A stretch of 64,000 nt of DNA, taken from positions 155,445 to 219,444 of IMG/VR virus record IMGVR_UViG_3300024503_000485; one strand, given 5' to 3'. Positions 53,659 through 61,829 of the stretch are shown piece by piece. This DNA is from a virus. Position 1 is the stretch's first letter; the number at the start of each line of letters is the position of its first letter. Below the pieces are notes generated by a model that was given only the letters and a program-made list of their open reading frames with translations, did no database searches and was not told the DNA's origin. The position numbers and the translations under genes were made by a program.

Positions 53659-54059
53659 TATTTCTGCTCCGGTGGATTATATTCTACATGCTCTGCGGCA
53701 GAATTTAAATGATCATTGGCAAGGGTAATATAACTACTAACCCATCCTGGTAATTCATCACCTTCTCGGATACTATTAAAAAGAATCTTGGCGTTTTTTG
53801 CAATTTGAACTAATTCTGCTTTAGCCATGCTTGCTTCGTGATCTGTGGATTCTCTTATCCCTTTAGATCTAGCTTCTTTTTCTAAGTCTAATTTACGTTG
53901 CTGTACTGCTTTTGCAAGATCAGGCTCTTTCATAACAACAGGATCAGTTTCAAGATCGTGTAGGGCCTTCTTTTTAGCTTCGTAATCACCCTTAGGGTCT
54001 GCTGAATTTAATTCTGTTTCAAATAAAGAAACTTCAAGTTTAGTGATAATATCTTTCAT
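53658..54059 (-). CDS. Helical protein downstream of a late-type promoter
   Basis: A 133-aa helical protein. I use ATG 54059 ('MKDIITKLEVSLF') because the predicted late transcript begins close to the upstream in-frame ATG at 54080. The start has K-L-E, another (L/I)-x-E-like site. Rest: 'LHDLETDPVVMKEPDLAKAV', charged helices. First gene of a likely late operon. Confidence 0.5.
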   Translation of the reverse strand: MKDIITKLEVSLFETELNSADPKGDYEAKKKALHDLETDPVVMKEPDLAKAVQQRKLDLEKEARSKGIRESTDHEASMAKAELVQIAKNAKILFNSIREGDELPGWVSSYITLANDHLNSAAEHVEYNPPEQK

Positions 54060-54084
54060 AGTATGGTTCCGTAAGGACATACTA

Positions 54085-54092
54085 TATTTATC
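54085..54092 (-). promoter_or_regulatory. T4-late-like promoter element GATAAATA
   Basis: GATAAATA on the minus strand in a short gap, 25 bp upstream of ATG 54059. It points into the run of genes with capsid-targeting-like starts. Confidence 0.5.
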
Positions 54093-54104
54093 TTATTTTA
54101 AATG

Positions 54105-54473
54105 TTAGAAGTTATAGTGAATTGACTGGATAGTACCGTCTTCTAATACGTGACCGGCACGAATCCAGACGAAATTACCAGTAAAATTAACGCTTTGAGA
54201 CACTACAGGGTTATCTGGATTTGTAATTAGCGTACTATCGTCGCCTAATGTAGTTCCATCAATGTCAAACCAATCTGATTCGCTAGGATCTAATGCTAAA
54301 GACCCTTGCAATTTAATAGTTCCAACAAACGAATCAACTCTATAAACTGCTGTATGCAGCGAATTATTTAGGCTATGATACCCAGCACCGATACCCTTTT
54401 CAGTATATGTAAAATCTGGAGTTGCCGATTCAGTTGAATAATTTTCTAGTAAAACAATGATTTCAGTGGACAT
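54105..54473 (-). CDS. Putative virion protein
   Basis: A 122-aa, all-beta looking protein ('TIIVLLE'-type start, 'VYRVDSFVGTIKLQGSLALD', 'SVNFTGNFVWIRAGHVLEDG'), like a small jelly-roll decoration or neck protein. The pattern is suggestive only. AAGAG before the ATG. Confidence 0.5.
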   Translation of the reverse strand: MSTEIIVLLENYSTESATPDFTYTEKGIGAGYHSLNNSLHTAVYRVDSFVGTIKLQGSLALDPSESDWFDIDGTTLGDDSTLITNPDNPVVSQSVNFTGNFVWIRAGHVLEDGTIQSIHYNF

Positions 54474-54476
54474 CTC

Positions 54477-55163
54477 TTATTTAGCTAAAATTTGATAGTC
54501 GTAAACCCTACCCACAACTTCACCATTTCGCAATTGCATCATGAATAGAGTTTTTTCGTCCTCTACAAGTACGTATCGACGGTCCCAATTATAATCGGTC
54601 TTTATAAACCAACTTTTAACTGCGGTTGACATTCGTATCTTTTCCCCTTGAGTTTCAATCCAAGAAACAAAACTTTCTTTTGCTTCTTTATTTCCTTTTA
54701 ACTTATGGGGAAGAAGATATACTTTGTAGTTATATCTATTATGAGGTAATTTTTTAGCAAAAATCGAATTTGAATTTGTTTGTTCTTGTTCTTGCCCAGG
54801 AAATGGTTCAAATACATGTCTTACATAATCTTTAAATTCTAAAGCAAGATTTTTACAAAATGTAGCATCGTTAGTGTATATGTCGATATATCTACTTTCA
54901 ATTCTTTTAGTAAATTCAACATTTTTATTTTTTTCTAAAAATGTAACTAGTTCTAAGATTTGATCTTTGTTACTAAATGCTTGTTTTCTGCTGTCAAAAT
55001 AATAATGTCGATCTTGTTCTTCTGGGTTTAAACAGAATTCTCTAATCTCATCATATGTTTTTGTGCGTAACAAAGATACCCCCTTGATCAAGACGGTAAC
55101 TTTGTATAACCACTTATTGTAAAACTTTTGACCTGTATACTTTACATCATACGGTTTCTTCAT
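54477..55163 (-). CDS. Hypothetical protein coupled to ClpA
   Basis: A 228-aa basic, Tyr/Lys-rich protein of mixed alpha/beta composition with no recognised motif. A strong GGAGG ribosome site lies inside the 3' end of clpA, which it overlaps by 17 bp. Its last part 'RRYVLVEDEKTLFMMQLRNGEVVGRV' contains a strand pair. It could be an adaptor or unrelated; unknown. Confidence 0.55.
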   Translation of the reverse strand: MKKPYDVKYTGQKFYNKWLYKVTVLIKGVSLLRTKTYDEIREFCLNPEEQDRHYYFDSRKQAFSNKDQILELVTFLEKNKNVEFTKRIESRYIDIYTNDATFCKNLALEFKDYVRHVFEPFPGQEQEQTNSNSIFAKKLPHNRYNYKVYLLPHKLKGNKEAKESFVSWIETQGEKIRMSTAVKSWFIKTDYNWDRRYVLVEDEKTLFMMQLRNGEVVGRVYDYQILAK

Positions 55164-57459
55164 TGGATTCCTCCAAGTTTAACCCTCGCTTCAATGCCTT
55201 TTTCTGTTCTTTGGTTAAAATAGGACTAATTTCAAATTTTAGATCGTCATTCTCAATGCTAACATCAACTCGTCCGCCGTTTTGTAATTCTCCAAATAGG
55301 ACTTTACGGCTCAAAGGAGATTTGAGTTTATTATCAATTAAACGAGCCAACGGTCTTGCGCCCATCTTTTTATCGTAACCTCTTTCAGCTAACCATTTAA
55401 CTGATTCGGAATCAACAACAATCTCAATGCCTTTATCTTTAAGTTGATCGTTAAGTTCTTTAACAAACTTTTTAACAATTTGACCAACGGTAACCATTGA
55501 AAGATTTGAAAACTTAATAATAGCATCTAAACGATTACGGAACTCCGGAGCAAAGAATTTCTTAACTGCCTTGTCGTCCTCGTCGTCCTTGCTTAAGTCA
55601 CCAAAACCTATGGTATTTTTTTCGTTGTCTGCTGCCCCTAAATTACTGGTCATAATTAAAATAGTGTTGCGACCGTCTGCTTGTTTTCCATTACTTCCAG
55701 TTACAAATCCGTTATCCATAAATTGTAACAAGATGTTTGACACATCGGGATGTGCTTTTTCAATTTCATCTAAAAGCAATACAGCATTTGGGTGTTCTTG
55801 TAGTTTGGTAATCAACTGACCTGCGTTATCTTCGTATCCAACATAACCAGGAGGTGCACCAATTAATCGAGCAACGCTATGTTTTTCTTGATATTCACTC
55901 ATATCAAAACGAATTAATTGCATACCCATTTTATCTGCTAACGCTCTTGCAGTTTCTGTTTTACCTGTACCAGTTGGACCTAAAAATAGAAAACTGCCAA
56001 TGGGTTTATTAGGATTTTTCATACCTGCTTGAGAAACAAAAATCTTATCAAGAAGATTATCAACTGCTGTATCTTGTCCATAAACAGATGCCTTCATGGA
56101 ACCTTCTAGGTCAGATAAGTTCTTACTTTCTTTTTGTGCTACCATTTCTAGCGGCATATTAACCATTTTACTAAGTTCGTATGTAACCTGTTCAATATCT
56201 ACCAGTTGTTCAATGCCTTCCATGCCGTCTTCGTCTTTTACTTTATAACGAGCACAAGCACAATCGATAATGTCAATTGCTTTGTCTGGTAATTTTTTAT
56301 CAGACATATACTTCATAGAAAGTTTAACTGATTGCTCAATTGCACCGTCAGTAATTTTAACGTTGTGATGTTTTTCGTAGTATTTCTTAATACCTTTAAT
56401 AATTTTAACTGCAAGTTCTGGCGTTGGCTCGTCAACCGTAACACGTTGGAATCGACGCATTAGAGCACGATCTTTTTCAAAATGTTTACGATAATCTTCC
56501 CACGTAGTTGATGCTACAAGTTTAATAACACCTTTAGTAAGGATTGGCTTCAACATATTGGCCATATCATTTGAACTTTGATTAGCAGCACCGGCACCTT
56601 GCATCATGTGTGCTTCGTCAATGAATAAAATAATCTTGCCTTTCTTTTCTAAAGCACCTAACACAGCTTTTACACGTTCTTCAAAATCTCCACGATACTT
56701 ACTACCAGCTAGCAATGCTGAAATATCTAAACTATAGACCTGATGGTCTTGAATAAACTTAGGTACTTTCTTTTCAAAGATCTTGCGAGCAAGACCTTCT
56801 ACAATAGCAGTCTTACCGACTCCGGGTTCACCTACCAGTAAAACATTACATTTGTTTCTGCGAGCAAGAACAAGTTGTACCTTTTCAAGCTCGTCGTCTC
56901 TACCAATAACAGGATCAATTTTACGTTGTTTTGCTTGTAGGCTTAGGTTAGTACAAAAAGTATTAATAATTCGTTCCATCTGACTAGGGTTTGTAACTGC
57001 GGTTTCTTGGCTTGATTCTTCTTCATTATTAACCATTTCTTGGAAATAATTAATAAATTTTTCTTTTGTTAAGCCGCCTTTGTTTAAAAAATAAAATGCA
57101 AAACTATTTTTTTCATTTAAGATGCTAACAATAACATCTGCAACTTCAATACGTTGACGCCCACTAAACAAAACTTGAGTAAAACATCTATTGAGCACAC
57201 GTTCTACAGCATGAGTTTTTCTTGGTTTTTCGCATTCTGGATTTTTAATATCGCTAAGATTATTTTTAATATAATGATCTAGATTTGTTTTAATAAAATT
57301 AGCATCAGCACCGAAGTCGGTGATCATCTTAAATGAATCAGCATCATCCATTATACCAAGAAGCAAATGTTCAATGGTAATATATTCGTGATCAAGGCTT
57401 TTTGCCATATTCATCGAATTTTCAAAAATTTGTTGTAGACTTTGACTTGGTTCAATCAT
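55147..57459 (-). CDS. clpA: ClpA-like AAA+ unfoldase
   Basis: A 770-aa protein with an N-terminal Clp repeat domain ('HEYITIEHLLLGIMDD'), Walker A 'GEPGVGKT' (210-217) with Walker B 'LFIDEAH', and a second AAA+ domain with 'GPTGTGKT' (494-501), 'LLLDEIEKAH' and 'NRLDAIIKFS'. The tripeptide IGF falls at 617-619, the place of the ClpP-docking IGL in E. coli ClpA, so the unfoldase probably still pairs with a host ClpP. No ClpP gene is seen here. Likely role: altering host proteolysis. TAATG coupling to dnaJ. Confidence 0.9.
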   Translation of the reverse strand: MIEPSQSLQQIFENSMNMAKSLDHEYITIEHLLLGIMDDADSFKMITDFGADANFIKTNLDHYIKNNLSDIKNPECEKPRKTHAVERVLNRCFTQVLFSGRQRIEVADVIVSILNEKNSFAFYFLNKGGLTKEKFINYFQEMVNNEEESSQETAVTNPSQMERIINTFCTNLSLQAKQRKIDPVIGRDDELEKVQLVLARRNKCNVLLVGEPGVGKTAIVEGLARKIFEKKVPKFIQDHQVYSLDISALLAGSKYRGDFEERVKAVLGALEKKGKIILFIDEAHMMQGAGAANQSSNDMANMLKPILTKGVIKLVASTTWEDYRKHFEKDRALMRRFQRVTVDEPTPELAVKIIKGIKKYYEKHHNVKITDGAIEQSVKLSMKYMSDKKLPDKAIDIIDCACARYKVKDEDGMEGIEQLVDIEQVTYELSKMVNMPLEMVAQKESKNLSDLEGSMKASVYGQDTAVDNLLDKIFVSQAGMKNPNKPIGSFLFLGPTGTGKTETARALADKMGMQLIRFDMSEYQEKHSVARLIGAPPGYVGYEDNAGQLITKLQEHPNAVLLLDEIEKAHPDVSNILLQFMDNGFVTGSNGKQADGRNTILIMTSNLGAADNEKNTIGFGDLSKDDEDDKAVKKFFAPEFRNRLDAIIKFSNLSMVTVGQIVKKFVKELNDQLKDKGIEIVVDSESVKWLAERGYDKKMGARPLARLIDNKLKSPLSRKVLFGELQNGGRVDVSIENDDLKFEISPILTKEQKKALKRGLNLEESNEETV

Positions 57460-58304
57460 TATTCGACTCCGTCTCTTAGTTGTTGTACTTTATGTATTTG
57501 ATTAGCTGATAGGTTACGTGGAATATTGACATTAATTTTAATTAATAACGGCCCACGTATTTTTGAACGCATATTTGGCAAACCTTCTCCTTTGCAACTT
57601 AGTATTGTATTTGATTGTGTTCCTGCTGGAACACTGACACTAATATTTTTTCCTGAGATAGTAGGAACATCTATTGTTGTTCCTAATATAGCATCCCAGA
57701 CAGAAATATTATGTTCAAAGATTAAAGAATCGCCTTCTCTAATAAATGTTGGATGTTTTCGAATATAAAGATTAACAATCAAATCTCCTGCCGGGACATC
57801 TCGTAGGGTTGTGTCGCCCATACCTTCATATCGAATTTGTTGGCCGTGATCTACGCCTGCAGGAATTGAAATATTAATTAATTTTCTTTGCCCGCCGGGT
57901 ATAGTAATTTCAGCATTTAAATCTTTGCCTTTTAAAACTTCTTCTAAGGAAAGTTCTACGTTAATGTTAACAGATCTATTTCTTCGCATTGGCCTACGTC
58001 CAAATCCAAACTGCGAAAAAATATCGTCCATGCCCGGCATGCCGCCACCGAAGTGAAATTCAAATGGGCCTTGGTTGTAAAATCCGCCGCCCATTCCTGG
58101 TTGTGCATTAGGATCTCCGCCCATATCAATAATCCGTTTTTTATCAGGATCGCTTAATGCTTCGTAGGCAGTAGATATTTCTTTAAATTTATTTTGGTCA
58201 CCTCCACGATCGGGATGATGCTTCATCGCAAGTTTGCGATAAGCCTTTTTAATCTCGTCGTCAGATGCACCTCTTTGTAAACCTAGTGTTGAGTAATAAT
58301 CCAT
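57459..58304 (-). CDS. dnaJ: DnaJ/CbpA-like Hsp40 co-chaperone
   Basis: A 281-aa protein starting at ATG 58304. J domain residues 1-65 with HPD at 30-32 ('KHHPDRGG'), a Gly/Phe-rich linker ('GMGGGFYNQGPFEFHFGGG'), then the C-terminal substrate domains ('IPAGVDHGQQIRYEGMGD'). There is no zinc-finger domain, so it is type II like CbpA. It would work with host DnaK. The strong promoter upstream leaves no leader: the -10 box is 6 bp from the ATG, and no ribosome site is visible. Confidence 0.9.
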   Translation of the reverse strand: MDYYSTLGLQRGASDDEIKKAYRKLAMKHHPDRGGDQNKFKEISTAYEALSDPDKKRIIDMGGDPNAQPGMGGGFYNQGPFEFHFGGGMPGMDDIFSQFGFGRRPMRRNRSVNINVELSLEEVLKGKDLNAEITIPGGQRKLINISIPAGVDHGQQIRYEGMGDTTLRDVPAGDLIVNLYIRKHPTFIREGDSLIFEHNISVWDAILGTTIDVPTISGKNISVSVPAGTQSNTILSCKGEGLPNMRSKIRGPLLIKINVNIPRNLSANQIHKVQQLRDGVE

Positions 58305-58310
58305 AATACT

Positions 58311-58339
58311 ATTATACAATAAAAAAAGGACCACGTCAA
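58311..58339 (-). promoter_or_regulatory. Sigma70 promoter TTGACG-17-TATAAT for dnaJ
   Basis: On the minus strand TTGACG (58339-58334) lies in the loop of a terminator hairpin and TATAAT (58316-58311) follows at 17 bp; the dnaJ ATG begins 6 bp after the -10 box, so transcription should start at the ATG. Confidence 0.75.
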
Positions 58340-58350
58340 GTAGTCCTTTT
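58324..58350 (-). terminator. Rho-independent terminator after the lysis genes
   Basis: An 8-bp stem (AAAAGGAC at 58324-58331 pairing with GTCCTTTT at 58343-58350) with an 11-nt loop, followed on the minus strand by seven T. It ends the lysis transcript before dnaJ and overlaps the dnaJ promoter. Confidence 0.8.
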
Positions 58351-58377
58351 ATTTAATTAAGATTTACTGAGCTCAAA

Positions 58378-58584
58378 TTATTTTTTATCTGGCTTTGTTC
58401 CTTCAACCTTAGTTCCTTCTTTCTTTTCGTGTTTTTTCATAGTTTTGCATTTTTCAACTTCTTTACCTGTTTTGGCATCAGTAGTTTTAATACAAACCTT
58501 TTCTGCTTTTGCAGGAGCATCGGCTGCAAATGCAGGGGAAGAAACTGCTAATGCAAGACCTGCTACAAAAATAATGTGTTTCAT
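58378..58584 (-). CDS. Small exported protein
   Basis: A 68-aa protein with a signal peptide ('HIIFVAGLALAVSSPAFAAD', cleavage after AFA) and a short Lys-rich mature part with two cysteines ('VCIKTTDAKTGKEVEKC'). A strong AAGGAGATAG ribosome site. It is at the end of the lysis cassette; periplasmic role unknown. Confidence 0.65.
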   Translation of the reverse strand: MKHIIFVAGLALAVSSPAFAADAPAKAEKVCIKTTDAKTGKEVEKCKTMKKHEKKEGTKVEGTKPDKK

Positions 58585-58593
58585 ACTATCTCC

Positions 58594-59115
58594 TTAAATT
58601 TCTGGTTGATCAGGTTGAACCGGCATTGGTTTACCTGTACTGCTCATCATCGGTGCAGCTGGTGCCCCAAATGTTGCTGGCTTAGATACGCCTCCAAAGC
58701 TGCTTCCGCTAAAGCTACTTGGGGAGCTTGGTGCTCCGAAACCTGGCGTAGTCGCTGCTGGGAAACTGCTTGGTGCTGCCGTAGCAGGGCCAAATGTTGA
58801 AGGGTTACTTGTTGCCATTGGTTGTGCGCCACCATTGTTTGCTCCATTTAGTTTTTCTTGTGTGCGACCAAATGCCGCGATACCTAATACTGCACCCATT
58901 GCGATATGGAATAAACCAGCACCTTGTAAGGTTAATGGATTCCATTGTGTAATAGGACTATGTGTTAGAGTTTGTAACAAACTCCATAAGATTGGAAATA
59001 CAACCATGTCCATCATGCAGACAACCATATACATCCAACCCATCATTGGACGCCATTTAGCATTCATCCAATCTTCTTTTTTCTTTTCACTTTCGCTCTT
59101 TACTTCTTCAGTCAT
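58594..59115 (-). CDS. Holin-like protein (3-TM, gene-transfer-release type)
   Basis: A 173-aa protein. The first ~85 residues hold 'KWRPMMGWMYMVVCMMDMVVF' and 'LTLQGAGLFHIAMGAVLGIAAFGRTQEK', matching the three-transmembrane holin family (GTA_holin_3TM); the C-terminal ~85 residues are a disordered Ser/Ala/Pro/Gly tail. It would permeabilise the inner membrane for the GH19 endolysin. The ribosome site is TAGGAGCGG. Confidence 0.75.
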   Translation of the reverse strand: MTEEVKSESEKKKEDWMNAKWRPMMGWMYMVVCMMDMVVFPILWSLLQTLTHSPITQWNPLTLQGAGLFHIAMGAVLGIAAFGRTQEKLNGANNGGAQPMATSNPSTFGPATAAPSSFPAATTPGFGAPSSPSSFSGSSFGGVSKPATFGAPAAPMMSSTGKPMPVQPDQPEI

Positions 59116-59134
59116 TGTCCGCTCCTAATTTATT

Positions 59135-59698
59135 TTAGAACCAAAGGAATAAACCATTTAGGCTCAATAATACTCCGGCGCCCGCTACTACAAAGCTGCC
59201 CCAGAACATTGCCATGCTAACTGCAAGAATACTTGCAGATAATACAACAATAGCTAATTGATACGCTGTTGAAGCATAACCAATCCATGGGCTAGACTTT
59301 TTAGCAATTTCACGCTCGTGTTCCATGGCCTTTGCTTTAACAGCAAGTTCTTTCTTGTCTTCATCCATGCGTTCTTTTTCAGCCATGAACGCTGCTTTAA
59401 GTTTTGGATCAGCGGTTGTCTTAGCGGCAATCTCGTAGCTAACTCCACGACCTGCTTTGGCTTGATATTGTGCCCATGTATTGTTAGCACCTAGTGTATT
59501 GTTTAATACCGTGCTAGATAATTTGCCACTATACCATGCGTTAACCGCTAATAATAATGCAAATACAGAAATAACCATACCTGCTTTGTCTTTTAGTTTT
59601 GCTTCACGCTCGCTGCGTGATCCCACTGGAGGCTTTGGTGCGTCCGGATCTTTGGGTTGCTTGTTAACTAAATTTAACACTGAATCAATTAATGCCAT
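59135..59698 (-). CDS. Membrane protein in the lysis cassette (DUF4337-like)
   Basis: A 187-aa protein with one membrane helix near residue 45 ('AGMVISVFALLLAVNAWYSG'), a central coiled-coil ('AEKERMDEDKKELAVKAKAM') and two C-terminal helices. It looks like DUF4337 proteins. It may be a second holin or antiholin; role inferred from position only. Confidence 0.6.
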   Translation of the reverse strand: MALIDSVLNLVNKQPKDPDAPKPPVGSRSEREAKLKDKAGMVISVFALLLAVNAWYSGKLSSTVLNNTLGANNTWAQYQAKAGRGVSYEIAAKTTADPKLKAAFMAEKERMDEDKKELAVKAKAMEHEREIAKKSSPWIGYASTAYQLAIVVLSASILAVSMAMFWGSFVVAGAGVLLSLNGLFLWF

Positions 59699-59722
59699 TC
59701 ATCGCTCCTTTAAATACTAACT

Positions 59723-59989
59723 TTATTTAAGTGTTTCCCAAATTTTTTGTTGCCCTTTGTACCATGAAATCCAATTATCAACCTGTGCTTTGCAATCGTA
59801 ATATTCCTTGTAGTTGTCTGCTACAACTTCAACAATGGCGCTAAGTTTGTCATTTTTAGGATCTACGGTTTTTAGATCGGGACAAGCTTCTAATAATTCT
59901 TTAGGAACCTCGGGCCATTTAGGAATTACAGGAGCAGTTGAACATCCTGCTAATAAAGTTACTGCTAATAAAAGTGCTAATTTTTTCAT
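59723..59989 (-). CDS. Outer-membrane lipoprotein, o-spanin candidate
   Basis: An 88-aa lipoprotein: 'LALLLAVTLLAGCSTAP' has a clear lipobox (LAGC) with cysteine at residue 16, followed by a Pro-rich stretch ('PVIPKWPEVPKELLEACPD'). Small Pro-rich lipoproteins after an i-spanin gene are typical Rz1-type o-spanins. It starts 4 bp inside the end of the upstream gene. Confidence 0.65.
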   Translation of the reverse strand: MKKLALLLAVTLLAGCSTAPVIPKWPEVPKELLEACPDLKTVDPKNDKLSAIVEVVADNYKEYYDCKAQVDNWISWYKGQQKIWETLK

Positions 59990-60450
59990 TTTTTAGCCTC
60001 TGGATTAGTTGCAGCTTTATTAACTAACTCGTTTACTCGAGGGTCTATTTTGCATTCTGCATTGATAATTTTTTCAACTTCTTGAATTTGTGTTTTAACC
60101 GTATTGTAGTATTCAACACGAACTTTTTGTTTCTTTTTCTTTTCTTCACTTAATTGTTTATTAAGGTCTGAACTAGCACGTTCTGCCTGTGCAACTTTAT
60201 CTTCTGCTTCTTTTACCTTAGCTCTCCATTCTGCTTCAGTATCGTAGCCACCTTTAAAATAAACCCCAGCAACTAATAATACAACACTGACAATTTGTAA
60301 AAGTAAATGATACGGTGCTAGTGCAGGGAACCAACGTACAATTCTATGTAATAAAAAGAAACTTAAAAATGTACCAATGGCACCTGCTAGTAATACTAGG
60401 TGTACAGCATAAATTAGTACAGCATCCGGTACCCACGCTAGCATCCACAT
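59986..60450 (-). CDS. Membrane/coiled-coil protein, i-spanin candidate
   Basis: A 154-aa protein with two N-terminal membrane segments ('VLIYAVHLVLLAGAIGTFLSF', 'LLLQIVSVVLLVAGVYF') and a long coiled coil ('AKVKEAEDKVAQAERASSDL'). With the lipoprotein encoded directly after it, it fits a spanin pair linking inner and outer membranes; two rather than one membrane segments are atypical. Ribosome site GGAG. Confidence 0.55.
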   Translation of the reverse strand: MWMLAWVPDAVLIYAVHLVLLAGAIGTFLSFFLLHRIVRWFPALAPYHLLLQIVSVVLLVAGVYFKGGYDTEAEWRAKVKEAEDKVAQAERASSDLNKQLSEEKKKKQKVRVEYYNTVKTQIQEVEKIINAECKIDPRVNELVNKAATNPEAKK

Positions 60451-60453
60451 AAG

Positions 60454-61089
60454 TTATGCTCCAAAAACGTGTAATGCGTGATTATAATGTTTGATACGAT
60501 CTTCTAAACCAATAGTACCACCGTTGATACGCTTGGTTAATGTTAGGATGTCACCTTTGTCTGCCCATTGATTTAGGTTGTTTGTTTCCCAGAACCAGCA
60601 AGCTGATTGCACAGCACCTTCGAATGTCTGTAGGTATTCTGCCGCTTCCTCTACAGGAATATCTAAACTGGCAGCAAACCAGGTATAATTTTCTTTACCT
60701 GTTAATTGAATTAGTCCGCGACCGCAGTAACGATAACCGTCGCCAGAGTCTTCTGGACCGTTACCCATACGATTTGCATAAATGCGATTTGCTATAGCTT
60801 CTTGCTTGTTAGGTAAACTAGCATAGTGATTAGCTGTTGCATCGTCTGTAAAATACTTAGGAAAAATCTTACGTAGACTAGGTGCTTTATAATTTAAGTT
60901 TTCTTTTAATACACGAAATCCACCTGATTCGTGTGCGCATTGTGCCATAAAAGCTGCTACACGTTGGGGGGTGTTAATTTCATAATCTGGTAAAATTTCA
61001 TTTAATGCTTCGTACCAATGATCAATATATGGATTACCTTTGATGATATCTGCTACTTGATCTCTAGTAAAGTTAAATGTGAAGCTCAT
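60454..61089 (-). CDS. GH19 endolysin (chitinase-like lysozyme)
   Basis: A 211-aa single-domain GH19 protein. 'FMAQCAHESGGF' holds catalytic E54; 'YCGRGLIQLTGKENY' and 'GCWFWE'-like 'SACWFWETN' are further family signatures. It digests peptidoglycan at lysis. The membrane/spanin genes follow it, so the order is endolysin, i-spanin, o-spanin, membrane protein, holin. A second GH19 domain is at 47522-48691. Confidence 0.9.
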   Translation of the reverse strand: MSFTFNFTRDQVADIIKGNPYIDHWYEALNEILPDYEINTPQRVAAFMAQCAHESGGFRVLKENLNYKAPSLRKIFPKYFTDDATANHYASLPNKQEAIANRIYANRMGNGPEDSGDGYRYCGRGLIQLTGKENYTWFAASLDIPVEEAAEYLQTFEGAVQSACWFWETNNLNQWADKGDILTLTKRINGGTIGLEDRIKHYNHALHVFGA

Positions 61090-61829
61090 TGTTCGATCCT
61101 TTTCAATAACATAGAACGATTACCGTTGTTAAAAATAAAATTTTCTCCAACCTTATTAATGCTGTAATCGCCTAAAACTTTTGTAAGCCAGAAAATTTCA
61201 CTAGTTGCTTTTTCGTCAACAACATATGCACCTTCTGTTGCTTCTAAAATAGATTCTGGAGTATCGTCTTTAATAATTTCTAGTTGTACCTTAACATCAA
61301 ACGGTTTGTGAATTGTTATCACGTTGTTGTTTAGAGTTAAGTTATCCATTAATGTTTTTGTAAAAAAACGCTTTACATCTTCAGTTCTAACCTGGCCCAT
61401 GTGTTCTTCGTAGGCACGTGAATCACCGGGAATAATTTTTCTCAATGTTTCTTCGTTAACTTCGTGAACATCGGAACTTCTGTGATATTTAAATTTAAAA
61501 TCATCTACGCCGGTTAATTTTTTAACTCCGTAACATAATTCTTTAATTTGTTCTGCTAGCTTAGGGCTTCGGTTTAATTCTACAAATACTGAATATTCAC
61601 CTTTTTCGTTTTCGCCTGAACTAACGTCAGCGTCTAAAACAAAATGATAACCCTTTTCAATGAATTCCATTAGGTCACGTGCAGGAGATCGATCTTTGAC
61701 CTGAAAGCTAACAACACAAACATCTTTGTCCTCTCCCATCTTAGATTTGTATGTGTCAACTTCAAAAAGTGAATATACTAAATCTTTAAGGTCGTTGGTT
61801 CTTAAACCTTCGTTAAGTTGCTTATGCAT
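61086..61829 (-). CDS. Conserved phage hypothetical protein
   Basis: A 247-aa acidic protein with strand/helix alternation and no recognised motif; segments such as 'GYHFVLDADVSSGENEKGEYSVFVEL' look folded. ATGA coupling to the GH19 gene. I recall relatives in marine T4-like phages near structural genes, but role is unknown. Confidence 0.55.
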   Translation of the reverse strand: MHKQLNEGLRTNDLKDLVYSLFEVDTYKSKMGEDKDVCVVSFQVKDRSPARDLMEFIEKGYHFVLDADVSSGENEKGEYSVFVELNRSPKLAEQIKELCYGVKKLTGVDDFKFKYHRSSDVHEVNEETLRKIIPGDSRAYEEHMGQVRTEDVKRFFTKTLMDNLTLNNNVITIHKPFDVKVQLEIIKDDTPESILEATEGAYVVDEKATSEIFWLTKVLGDYSINKVGENFIFNNGNRSMLLKRIEQ

